NCBI GenBank assembly: GCA_947499555.1
Contig: CANMOU010000003.1
Span: 526,404-590,403 of the forward strand
Reading direction: 5' to 3'
Length of the DNA stretch: 64,000 bases
From: an uncultured Roseovarius sp.
Lineage (GTDB): Bacteria; Pseudomonadota; Alphaproteobacteria; Rhodobacterales; Rhodobacteraceae
The notes under the pieces: generated by a model
Told to the model about the DNA's origin: nothing
What the model saw: the letters and a program-made list of their open reading frames with translations, nothing else
The model's database searches: none
Position numbers and translations under genes: made by a program
Shown: positions 42,423 to 50,884 of the stretch, in pieces
Numbering within the stretch: position 1 is the first letter of the stretch
How the letters are laid out: each line of letters starts with the position of its first letter

Positions 42423-44357
42423 ATGAGTTTGACGGCCGATACGATGGAGCTTCGCGAAGAAGACATCACCAAGCATTACGAGGCGGCCGCGGCGATGTTG
42501 GCGGGGTTTGATCACACCCCGCGTATTGCAAAGCCTGTCGAGGGCGAGGCGCAGGAGAAATCGGCCGGTCTGGGCACGCGGCGGCGGTTTCGCACCACGA
42601 CGCCTGGGCTGGTGACCCGCTCAACCGCGCGGCCTGAGGGCGTTCAACTGACCGCGCGTATCGAGGGCGCGGATGATGGCGACCCGCTGGTCAGCCCTCT
42701 GCAGGCGACGGTCCTGCACGGGCTGCGCCGGGCCTTGGCCATCGCGTTGGCGGTGGGTGAGCAGTTTGCCGAAGCCACAGGGCTTGCCGATCTGCGCCGC
42801 GCCAATCTGGCGGGGTCTCTGGCCGAGGCGCGAAAATCCGAATTTACCGCGCTTCTGGGGGCCGAGGCGCTGGCCGTGGGGCACGTGTTTGGCAATGCCA
42901 CCGCCTTTCTCATGGGTCCACATAGCTCTGAGGTGAGCGTCGAGGTGGGCGATGTTGAGGAGGTGCTTAGCGACAACGCGCAACTGATGCTGCACGGCGC
43001 ATTGTGGGAGCTGGACCAGGATATTGCGGCCCATGCGGGCGATGATGCGCGGCTCGTTGCGACCGTCGCGGCCTTTGCCGAGCAGTTGATGGAAAAGATC
43101 ACCCTGCGCGCCCAAAACGCCGGAAGGCTCGAGGCCTTTACCGGCGCAAGCTGGCGCGTGGAGGCGGATGACTTCACCATTCGCGGCTTTGAGCCTGCGG
43201 CCAAGGGCAAATCGACAACCCTGACCATGACTTTCAAAAAACCCCATGAGGTCGTGGGCAACCACATCGCCAAGTATCAGGCTTTGAAGCTTTCCAAGAT
43301 GCTCATGGCCTATGATTTCGACCGGCGTCTTAACCCGTTTGCCGAACTGGGCGGGTTCATTTTCACCTTCATGGGCGATGGCAAACCGGGGACGGGGAAG
43401 ACCACGCTCATTCAGATGATGGCGGGCTTGATCAACGAGTATTGCCAGAACGCAGGCTACGCCTTTCGCTACCAGAACCTCAGCACGGACAGCATCGACA
43501 GCTATCAGGGCAAGTCGGCACAAAATGCCAAGGCGTTTATCAACAACGTGCTTGATCCGGGCGTCATCGGCTTTGGCACGATTGATGACATAGACCAATT
43601 GGCGGGTAAGCGCGGCGACCGGCAATCAAGCGCCGGGCAGCTCGAGATCACTGCCGTGCTGATGGAAAGCTTTGCGGGCGCCAACACCGTGGTGCGCGGC
43701 AATTGCACCTTTGGCATGTTCTCGAACTATCCCGAGAATGTGGATGACGCCCTGCGCCAACGCGCTGGGGCGCGGTTTCTTGTCGACGGGCCCCAGACGC
43801 GCGAGGATTACATCGACATCCTTTACCTTCTGATGGGCAAGAACCACGACATCCCGCTGGGCGAGCATGAGGTCTATGCCGCCCAGGAAATCAAAAAGGC
43901 CGTCGCGGCGAGTTTTGAGTCTCACAGCCGCCCGCATGAGGACGGGCTTTTGAAAGTCTATGACCGGGTATCCAAAGACATCGGCGCGCTCGACACGATT
44001 GCCAAGATGGGTACGTATCTCAAGGGCATTCAGGAGGCCGATGAGCGCTTTACCGGACGGGCGATCAAGAACATCACCGATGCGGTGAAGGTGCGGGCCA
44101 TGGACTTTGAACTGCCCGATGAATGGATGGAAAACCCCGATCTGTTCCTGTTCAAGGATTACGACACCAAGAAAGCCATGATCGAAGAGCTGCGCCAGCC
44201 CATCACCATCGAAATGGTGATACAGGAAATCAACCGCTACGCGGATTCAGAGTTCCGCTATGCGGATAAATCCGACGAGGTGGCCATTGAGACCGCCGTG
44301 CGTGAGATGGGGCGCATGGAAGAAGCCAAGCGGCGGTATCTGGAGGGGAAGGGGTGA
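42423..44357 (+). CDS. AAA+ ATPase, core of the uncharacterised cluster
   Basis: The 644-residue protein has a unique N-terminal region (about 1-300) and an AAA+ domain. Walker A is GDGKPGTGKTT (around 318-328), Walker B-like IDDIDQL (around 388-394), a sensor-1-type Asn in MFSNYPENVDDALRQRAG, and an Arg pair in the same segment that could be the finger. The C-terminal helical part ends in a charged tail. The layout recalls MoxR-like or Vps4-like remodelling ATPases, but I cannot assign a subfamily. No membrane segment is present. Neighbours are coiled-coil and membrane proteins, so it may remodel a membrane-bound complex. AGGATATCC precedes the ATG. Confidence 0.85.
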   Translation: MSLTADTMELREEDITKHYEAAAAMLAGFDHTPRIAKPVEGEAQEKSAGLGTRRRFRTTTPGLVTRSTARPEGVQLTARIEGADDGDPLVSPLQATVLHGLRRALAIALAVGEQFAEATGLADLRRANLAGSLAEARKSEFTALLGAEALAVGHVFGNATAFLMGPHSSEVSVEVGDVEEVLSDNAQLMLHGALWELDQDIAAHAGDDARLVATVAAFAEQLMEKITLRAQNAGRLEAFTGASWRVEADDFTIRGFEPAAKGKSTTLTMTFKKPHEVVGNHIAKYQALKLSKMLMAYDFDRRLNPFAELGGFIFTFMGDGKPGTGKTTLIQMMAGLINEYCQNAGYAFRYQNLSTDSIDSYQGKSAQNAKAFINNVLDPGVIGFGTIDDIDQLAGKRGDRQSSAGQLEITAVLMESFAGANTVVRGNCTFGMFSNYPENVDDALRQRAGARFLVDGPQTREDYIDILYLLMGKNHDIPLGEHEVYAAQEIKKAVAASFESHSRPHEDGLLKVYDRVSKDIGALDTIAKMGTYLKGIQEADERFTGRAIKNITDAVKVRAMDFELPDEWMENPDLFLFKDYDTKKAMIEELRQPITIEMVIQEINRYADSEFRYADKSDEVAIETAVREMGRMEEAKRRYLEGKG

Positions 44358-44445
44358 GCGGTCTGTTTCCTGCAGTCCCGCAAGTGATAAGGGACCTTAT
44401 GGTCGGCTGGGAGACCCCGGTTTATGCCCGGGGCGGCGCAAACAT

Positions 44446-44748
44446 ATGACCGCCCTCATCCTCACATCACTTGCAGCTCTTGGTCTCGGTGCTGTGCTAC
44501 CTCTCAAATCACTTCTGGTGCTCTTCCTCGGTGGGGTCCTTCTGCTCTTCGTGATCCATTTCGGCACAATTGCTCTGACCGGTTTCGGTGGGCTTCCGGC
44601 CAGTGACGCGCTTTTGCTTTTTGAAGGGCAGTGGAGCTATTACCTGGCCTATTCCGCAGAACATGCGCTGCGCCGGTTTGCCATACCTGTGATCCTGTTC
44701 GGGGCCGTGCTGATGTGGCGTCTGAGCCGAAAGGAGGATGTGGTTTGA
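44446..44748 (+). CDS. Small membrane protein, about three helices
   Basis: The 100-residue protein starts MTALILTSLAALGLGAVLPL and has hydrophobic segments at about 3-20, 22-48 and 78-95. The last is followed by RLSRKEDVV on the cytoplasmic side. No family is recognised. The stop overlaps the TTG start of the next gene (TTGA), which fixes its frame within the operon. The 88-base gap before it contains a small hairpin, CCCCGG paired with CCGGGG. Confidence 0.7.
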   Translation: MTALILTSLAALGLGAVLPLKSLLVLFLGGVLLLFVIHFGTIALTGFGGLPASDALLLFEGQWSYYLAYSAEHALRRFAIPVILFGAVLMWRLSRKEDVV

Positions 44749-45380
44749 GCCTGCTGGAGTCAAAACCATGGAGCGTCGCCTTGGGCCTCGGGGCGGTCCT
44801 CATCGCCCTGGCCTTCTGGGCGGCCTCTGTTTTTGAAGGCTCCGGGTTGCTGAGCACCACACCCCCCGCCACTGAGGCAAACCCGACCCCACAACCAGAC
44901 ACCGACGAGAGCACCATCCTCGCTCTTTACCAATCCGCCTTCACCGCCTGGGCTGCGCTGGTCCTGTTGATCCCGGCCTATGCCTATTACCTTTCGCAAG
45001 GGGCAAATCGTGGCTGGATGGCTTTCTGGACGGCGTCTTACCTGGCTTATCTGGTGCATCTTTATGTCTCGGCGTTTCTCTTTTTTGGCGGCGATTTTGC
45101 CTGGATGACCAGTTCCTCGCGGGTCAGCGCCTTTTGGCCCGGAATGCTGCTTATCCCGTGGTGGGGATTGGACATCGTCTTGGCGTTCAAATCCATCGAT
45201 GCCGCATGGGTCCGCATTCAGCGCGGGGTTTTGCATCTGGGCACATTTGTGCTTTTCTTTGGCGGCTCAGTGATCAAAGGGGAAACGATGACGATCAAAG
45301 CGCTGGGTATCGTGTTTGCACTCGTGGCATTGGCCTGCCTGATCAAACCCCGCCTCACCGCCTCCGGAAAGGAAGCCTGA
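44745..45380 (+). CDS. Polytopic membrane protein, about six helices
   Basis: The TTG at 44745 is chosen because AAAGGAGG lies seven bases upstream and the stop of the preceding gene overlaps it by four bases. The 211 residues contain about six membrane segments with a Pro/Thr-rich periplasmic loop (around residues 35-55) after the first. There is no recognised transporter or enzyme motif. It is a likely membrane anchor or channel-like part of the cluster. The DUF6638 gene starts one base after its stop. Confidence 0.7.
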   Translation: MSLLESKPWSVALGLGAVLIALAFWAASVFEGSGLLSTTPPATEANPTPQPDTDESTILALYQSAFTAWAALVLLIPAYAYYLSQGANRGWMAFWTASYLAYLVHLYVSAFLFFGGDFAWMTSSSRVSAFWPGMLLIPWWGLDIVLAFKSIDAAWVRIQRGVLHLGTFVLFFGGSVIKGETMTIKALGIVFALVALACLIKPRLTASGKEA

Positions 45381-45381
45381 C

Positions 45382-46788
45382 ATGCACCGCCTGATCCAAT
45401 CCGGCCTCATGTTTGGCAATCTGGTCCACGTGGCCAGCCCCGCACTGGTTGAGCGGTACAACCGGGCGCTCAAGTCGCTGACGGGCAAGACGACCAAGCT
45501 GACGGATTTCTACATCGACATTTCGGGCTACTCCCCCGAGATCGGCCATGAATTGGGCGATGACCTGTACCTCAACCATGCAGGCGTGAACCGACAGTTC
45601 ATCCTGCTCACCACGGATCAGAAAACAGCGCCTTTGCTCAACGCCAAATTCTCCACCGCGCGCGGCATTCTGCGGCAGTTCATCGAGGAAAACGAGTCTG
45701 CGCTTTTTGCTCTCACGGCCCGCGACGCGGTGGCCGGGGAGTTGGTGAATTCGGTCTATGACATGTCCTCGCCCGCGCGGCTTTTTGATATTCGCAAGAT
45801 CACGGTCGAGGCCGATACGACCAACGGCGCGCTGGGGCAGGCGGATGAACTGGCCCAGAAGGTTGATCGCTTCATGTCCGAAGAGGATGCGTGGTTTGAT
45901 GATGTACTCATCGCCGAGATGATCGAACTGGCCGGCCAGACCGGTAACGTGCTGCGAAACCCCATTGAGCTCAAGCAGATGAGCTTTGAGCAGCGCAATT
46001 ACTGGACCGACCATTTCGGCGGCGTCTACCTTTTTCAGGATCTCGATTTACCCGGCGTGATTTGTTCCGCTGACAGCGCACTTTTCGAAGGCGGTCCGAT
46101 TGAGTATGTCTTTGATCTCAGGCATAGAAATCGTATTGCCGGGTTCCTCGAACTCAACGGTCTGGTGGAGCCCATTGTCAAAGCGCGCGGCATCGACGCC
46201 GCGGCGATCCTGCGCCAGAAGATGGATTTCATCCTGGTCGATGCCCTGGCTGGTGAAGGGCTTGATCTGGCGGGGCGCTCTCCTTCCGAAATGCGCCGCC
46301 TCGCGCGCCGCTATGCCAGCCACCTGCCGCGAGAATTCCATACGCTGAACGCGCTGCTGAACTGGGCGGAAAATGGCGGGCCCTGGCCAGTGATCAGCTC
46401 GGATGATCCGGCGTTTTTCTACACGCTGCGCGCGGCTGCACATAAGGATGCCGATCTGGTCAATATGCTTCTGAGCGAACTTGCCCCGAAAGACATCCGA
46501 CAGCTTTTCATCTGCCACAAGACGCTTTTCTACCGCCAATACGCGACCTGGTCGGACGCCAAAAAGAACTATGTCGTCGATCTGCTGATCAATGAGTACC
46601 AAGTGGACAAGCTTGGCACGCGCGAGGCGCTTTTCGGGCATGAGGCCCCGATGGAAGAGCCCGAACCCGCGCCGCCGCCGCCTCCGAAAAAGAAGATTGA
46701 CCGCGTGGGGCCCTGGGGGGCGGTGCGCGCAGTGTCGCGCCGCGGAAGAGGGCCGGATGGACCTGTGGCCAATAAGGGAAGGAGATAG
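45382..46788 (+). CDS. DUF6638 family protein
   Basis: The 468-residue soluble protein begins MHRLIQSGLMFGNLVHVASP and contains NHAGVNRQFILLTTDQKTAP and SKFSTSRGIL-like (KFSTARGILRQFIEENESAL), which I associate with DUF6638 of Rhodobacterales. The C-terminal end has a Pro run and a basic tail. Function unknown. It is tightly linked to the upstream membrane gene (one base) and the following membrane gene (three bases), and shares the cluster with the AAA+ ATPase. Confidence 0.75.
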   Translation: MHRLIQSGLMFGNLVHVASPALVERYNRALKSLTGKTTKLTDFYIDISGYSPEIGHELGDDLYLNHAGVNRQFILLTTDQKTAPLLNAKFSTARGILRQFIEENESALFALTARDAVAGELVNSVYDMSSPARLFDIRKITVEADTTNGALGQADELAQKVDRFMSEEDAWFDDVLIAEMIELAGQTGNVLRNPIELKQMSFEQRNYWTDHFGGVYLFQDLDLPGVICSADSALFEGGPIEYVFDLRHRNRIAGFLELNGLVEPIVKARGIDAAAILRQKMDFILVDALAGEGLDLAGRSPSEMRRLARRYASHLPREFHTLNALLNWAENGGPWPVISSDDPAFFYTLRAAAHKDADLVNMLLSELAPKDIRQLFICHKTLFYRQYATWSDAKKNYVVDLLINEYQVDKLGTREALFGHEAPMEEPEPAPPPPPKKKIDRVGPWGAVRAVSRRGRGPDGPVANKGRR

Positions 46789-46791
46789 GGG

Positions 46792-47058
46792 ATGGCAGCA
46801 CTTGCACGGCTCTTGGTGATCGGCTTTGTCGTCTGCACCATAATTTACATTTGCCTGTCGCTCTATTCACGCGCCGTGCGACGCGGCAAGCTCAAGGAAT
46901 GGTGGGAAGAAGAAGGACGCCCCGGCGATCTTGATACCTATGTCCGCAAAGGGCTTGAAGAATACGATGGCTCACTCCGGCGCAAATTGATCTGGGGTGT
47001 CTATGTGGTGCCGTTCAGCATCGTGGCGGCGATCATCTATTTCACCAATTTCCATTAG
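46792..47058 (+). CDS. Small membrane protein, 88 residues
   Basis: Two membrane segments are visible: LLVIGFVVCTIIYICLSLYS near the N-terminus and VYVVPFSIVAAIIYFTNF at the C-terminus. They flank a charged middle (KLKEWWEEEGRPGDLDTYVR). AAGGGAAGGAGATAGGGG gives an excellent ribosome-binding site. The family is unknown to me. It sits between the DUF6638 and DUF1523 genes with gaps of three and eleven bases. Confidence 0.75.
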   Translation: MAALARLLVIGFVVCTIIYICLSLYSRAVRRGKLKEWWEEEGRPGDLDTYVRKGLEEYDGSLRRKLIWGVYVVPFSIVAAIIYFTNFH

Positions 47059-47069
47059 GGGGTGGCATT

Positions 47070-47726
47070 ATGGTTTACGTGAAATGGATTTTCTGGGTGG
47101 TCTTCTGGCTCTTCTGGGCGGCGTTCTTCCACTACACGCTGCCACAGGTCGATATCGCCCGCGTCACCGACACCTACGAAAAACGGATTGATTTCGGCGA
47201 GAATTCAATCTTCTGGGCCAGTCCCGATGTGGGCAATGACGGCACGTTGGCCAATCGGGATGTGTTTTTCATTCAGACAGTGCGCGCCAACGGCTCAACC
47301 ATGGTCTATCGCAATGAAGACACCGGCTGGAGCTGGCCGCCTTACTTCAAGTTCGACACCTCAAACCTGCAGGCCGAAGCCGCAGATCAGAAATCGACCG
47401 CAGACGCGCCCAAATGGGTGGCCATCAAGCATTATGGCTGGCGCAACGAATTCCTGTCGATCTTCCCCAACGCGGTCGGCGTCAGCCCGGTTTCTGGCCC
47501 CGATGCCCCGAAAGGCATACCTTGGGTGAACCTGATCATTCTTGTGGTCTTTGGTCTTGCCGTGCTTCTGGCATGGCGCATCTGGCGGCGTTTCCGCGCC
47601 CGCCGGATAGACCCGATGGTGGACGGAATTGAGGCGGGGTTCGATGCCGCTGGCAACGCCGTTTCGGAACAGCGCGGGCGCGTGCGCCGGTGGCTCGACA
47701 CCTGGAAGCCCAAGCACAAACGCTAA
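47070..47726 (+). CDS. DUF1523 family membrane protein
   Basis: The 218-residue protein matches DUF1523: an N-terminal membrane helix (WIFWVVFWLFWAAFFHYTLP), then RIDFGENSIFWASPD, VYRNEDTGWSWPPYFKFDTS and HYGWRNEFLSIFPNAVGVSP. A second helix (about 150-170) leads into a basic C-terminal tail. The conserved domain should face the periplasm. Function unknown. It is the last gene of the cluster; its stop overlaps the stop of the convergent sulfotransferase-like gene. Confidence 0.85.
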   Translation: MVYVKWIFWVVFWLFWAAFFHYTLPQVDIARVTDTYEKRIDFGENSIFWASPDVGNDGTLANRDVFFIQTVRANGSTMVYRNEDTGWSWPPYFKFDTSNLQAEAADQKSTADAPKWVAIKHYGWRNEFLSIFPNAVGVSPVSGPDAPKGIPWVNLIILVVFGLAVLLAWRIWRRFRARRIDPMVDGIEAGFDAAGNAVSEQRGRVRRWLDTWKPKHKR

Positions 47727-48631
47727 AGCGAGTTCGCAGCAAGTCTTACGAAATGGGCAATCTCGGCCTGCTCTGAAGCGCGGAACCGGTCGCTGACCCA
47801 CTCAGGCAGCGTCAGACGATCTAGCGGGTTCGGAGCACTCTGCACCACCTGCGCGCGCAGTTGGTTGATAAGCTCGGGACGTTTCGTCTCTGATCCCATC
47901 GCGATATGTCGCAACGCCTCGATCTGTGCGGCATCAAGCGTATCCTCGGCTGGGGCAGGGGAAAAGACGAACCGATGGGCCTCAACGCCCAGATCCCTCA
48001 GAAACGTCCGCATATAGGTCTCTGCCCCAAGGCGGATGCGTTCATGCGCGCGCATCGTGACCTGCAGGTTGTCATGCAATGACGCAAGCCGTTCGCGCAG
48101 CCCCTCGAAATCAACCGAGTCAACGGCCACGGCGCGGCAGAATCCGTCAATATCCAGATTGGTTATGCCAAGTCGAATGGCTTCGGAATAAAGGCTAGTG
48201 AGATAGGTTTCGGGATTGCGCGAATAGATAAGGATCTTGCTTTTGCGAAGCGGAAGGCCTCTGACGATGTGACGAAAGCAGGTATGCGCCCGTGGATAGA
48301 AGGCCGGCGTTTCAAGACCCATCGCGAAGGCCTCATGCATTGCCGGCCCCAGACATTGATCATTCGAGAACAAGACCTTCTTCGCGCCAGCCGCCCGCGC
48401 GGCATCGGCCACGGCATGATTAGTGCCGACCAGCGCGTCGATTTCCGGCGTAGGTTTGTTTGGATCACATAGCCTGCGGACAACCCGTCTCTGCCTGACG
48501 ACGGCCTTCGGCATCTCGGCATTGACGTAAAACACGTTTTGCGCGCGCAAGGCTTCAAGATTGCGCGAAAGCGTTTCCTGCACATATGGCGTCGACGTCT
48601 GGTGGACGCCCAGATGAAAGAAATATTGCAT
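47723..48631 (-). CDS. Sulfotransferase-like protein with degenerate P-loop
   Basis: The 302-residue protein begins MQYFFHLGVHQTSTPYVQET. This resembles the 5'-phosphosulfate-binding loop of PAPS-dependent sulfotransferases (HIGxxKTGTTxLQ), but the Lys is replaced by Gln and the TT by TP. A 3'-phosphate-type segment KILIYSRNPETYLTSLYSEA is present. It may be a divergent sulfotransferase or a non-catalytic relative. No signal peptide. The gene stands alone downstream of the CoA-ligase gene, with 152 bases between them. Confidence 0.6.
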   Translation of the reverse strand: MQYFFHLGVHQTSTPYVQETLSRNLEALRAQNVFYVNAEMPKAVVRQRRVVRRLCDPNKPTPEIDALVGTNHAVADAARAAGAKKVLFSNDQCLGPAMHEAFAMGLETPAFYPRAHTCFRHIVRGLPLRKSKILIYSRNPETYLTSLYSEAIRLGITNLDIDGFCRAVAVDSVDFEGLRERLASLHDNLQVTMRAHERIRLGAETYMRTFLRDLGVEAHRFVFSPAPAEDTLDAAQIEALRHIAMGSETKRPELINQLRAQVVQSAPNPLDRLTLPEWVSDRFRASEQAEIAHFVRLAANSL

Positions 48632-48783
48632 GGACCTGCTCGGTGCCTGTTTTTTGTTGTTTATTATCTACATAGTGTAGCAGGTCACTGCGACTCCCGC
48701 AACATTTGTCAACACTTACACATCGCGCGGTCAACCTGCTGATAGTGGGTGACAGGACGGAGTCTTGCCTTGCAGCAAAGCCG

Positions 48784-50880
48784 CTAGAAATCATTGCCCA
48801 GGCAAAACGCGTCAACAGCGAGAACGCTTTCTTCGTAAACAAAAAGCGGGTTAATCTCTATTTCCGCAATGTCGTGGGCTTGCGACACCGCGCAATCTGC
48901 CAATGACATCAAGGCTTTCACCACCATGTCTTTGTCTGCGGCCGGGTTTCCCCGGAAGCCGTCCAGAAGGCGCACAATGCGCAAACTGTTAAGCGCGCGC
49001 TCAATCTCTTGATGACGACTTGGCAACAAAAGAGAGACCGTGTCGCCCAAAAGCTCAACCAGAACGCCACCGCTACCGATTGTCATGGACAACCCAAACT
49101 GTGGATCGTGGCGGATCCCGACCACGAGTTCGGCAAGCGGTGGGGGTGCCATAGCCTCGATCAGAAAACTGTCAGTCACAGCATCTGGCGCATGTTGCGT
49201 CACCGCCAAATGCATGTCGCTTGCGGCCTGCACAAGCGCCTCGGGCGTGGCAATGTTCAACGCCACCGCACCTGCATCCGTTTTATGCGATAGCGCCGGT
49301 CCCATCATCTTGAGCGCAACGGGATAGTCGAGTTCCGCTGCGACATCGCCGATGGCATCACCTTTCACCACGCGCCCGAAGGGCACGGGAAGTCCGATTT
49401 TCGACAGGAGTGTTTTGGCCTCTGCTTCGCTCAAGAGCCGTGTTCGGTTTCCAGCGCGAGGCGTAACAAACGGATCTGGCGGCCATGCGTCGATCCGGGT
49501 TTGGGCGGCACGCCACCAGGCTGCATCCCTTATGGCGTTTAGCGTCTCATGAATGCCCTGCATCGGGGCCACGCCAAGGTCGAGGTAACGCTCACGGATA
49601 TGGTATCCCATATTTTCCGGGATCGTCGCGCAGATCGCCGCGGGAACGCCCGCCTCAGCAGCGGCTTCTGCGAAGGCCAGCCCATCATTGAGGTAAAGCT
49701 GCTCGGTTTCATCAAGGCCTCGGGCCGGGTAATCCTGGACCAGAACCGTCGCGTTCGCCGGGATCTGTCGCATGGCTTCTGCGAAGACAGGTTTTGTTTT
49801 CTCGGCCTGCCCCCAGATCGGTGTGGTGTAATCGAGCGGATTGCTCATCGTCGCAATGGGCGGCAGCAAAGCTGTCAGGGCTTCCTGCGCCCTGGCGCCT
49901 GGAAGTGGAAACTCCAGACCGATCGTTTCACCATGATCGGCCAGCATCGTCGCCCCGCCACCAGAGCACGTGAACCCCAGCACATTGCGTCCTTTCGGGG
50001 CTCCCACAACGCAGAGGTACTTCAACGTCTCCAGCATCTGCGAGGGGTTGGTCACGCTAATCACCCCGGTGCGCTCAAAAAGGGCCTGATAAAGAGTGTT
50101 CGAACCGGCAAGTGACCCTGTATGGCTGAGCGTCAGGCTTTCACCGATGGCCGATGAGCCGGTCTTAAGCGCCACAATCGGCGTGCCCGCCTGAAGCGCC
50201 TTCAAGGCCACCCGCTCGAATGCGGACACATCTGCCAGCCCCTCAATATGAAGCCCGATCGCGCGCACCTCTTCGCGGTCACACAGAAGATCAACGAGCT
50301 CGGTCAGCCCCAGATCGCCCTGATTGCCCACCGACATCATATAGGCCATCGGCAAAGATCGGCGGCTCATGGTGATGTCAGACGAAAACATCCCCGACTG
50401 CGTGATGATCGCCGCACCATAGCCCGGACACGTGCCGCCGTGGGCAAAAGGCCAAAGGGCAGATTTACCAACATAGTTGATCAGGCCGTAACAATTGGGC
50501 CCGATCAAGACCATATCGCCGAGCGCCGCTTTCAGTGCATCTTCAAGCACACGGCCTTCATCATGCGCCTCCGCAAACCCGGCGGAATAACACACGATGC
50601 CGCCTGCCTCCATCTTGGCCAAGGTCGCCACCGCCTTTGGCACAGCCGGCGCGGGAATGGCCAGAAACACTGCGTCGGGCGCTTCGGGAAGATCATCAAG
50701 CGTCGCCACGCAATTCACTCCGGCCAACGTTTCCCGATTGGGGTTTACGACCCACGTTTGCCCTGCAAACCCCGCGCGCCGCGCCTCGCCGATGGCCACA
50801 GCCGCATCGCGCCCGCCAACGAAGGCGATGTGGCGCGGGTTCAGAAGGCGTTCGAAATTGCGTCGCTTCGCAGGCGTCAT
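48784..50880 (-). CDS. ADP-forming acyl-CoA synthetase (acetate-CoA ligase family)
   Basis: The 698-residue protein fuses the CoA-binding and ligase domains (about 1-460; LNPRHIAFVGGRDAAVAIGE, then LSHTGSLAGS) to a C-terminal ATP-grasp domain (about 475-698; YPVALKMMGPALSHKTDAGA). It forms an acyl-CoA with release of ADP. The translation start lies four bases after the stop of the acyl-CoA dehydrogenase gene, so both are in one operon with the BKACE gene. In that setting gamma-butyrobetaine or carnitine is a reasonable acid substrate, replacing the AMP-forming CaiC; this is inference. Confidence 0.88.
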   Translation of the reverse strand: MTPAKRRNFERLLNPRHIAFVGGRDAAVAIGEARRAGFAGQTWVVNPNRETLAGVNCVATLDDLPEAPDAVFLAIPAPAVPKAVATLAKMEAGGIVCYSAGFAEAHDEGRVLEDALKAALGDMVLIGPNCYGLINYVGKSALWPFAHGGTCPGYGAAIITQSGMFSSDITMSRRSLPMAYMMSVGNQGDLGLTELVDLLCDREEVRAIGLHIEGLADVSAFERVALKALQAGTPIVALKTGSSAIGESLTLSHTGSLAGSNTLYQALFERTGVISVTNPSQMLETLKYLCVVGAPKGRNVLGFTCSGGGATMLADHGETIGLEFPLPGARAQEALTALLPPIATMSNPLDYTTPIWGQAEKTKPVFAEAMRQIPANATVLVQDYPARGLDETEQLYLNDGLAFAEAAAEAGVPAAICATIPENMGYHIRERYLDLGVAPMQGIHETLNAIRDAAWWRAAQTRIDAWPPDPFVTPRAGNRTRLLSEAEAKTLLSKIGLPVPFGRVVKGDAIGDVAAELDYPVALKMMGPALSHKTDAGAVALNIATPEALVQAASDMHLAVTQHAPDAVTDSFLIEAMAPPPLAELVVGIRHDPQFGLSMTIGSGGVLVELLGDTVSLLLPSRHQEIERALNSLRIVRLLDGFRGNPAADKDMVVKALMSLADCAVSQAHDIAEIEINPLFVYEESVLAVDAFCLGNDF

Positions 50881-50884
50881 GCGG

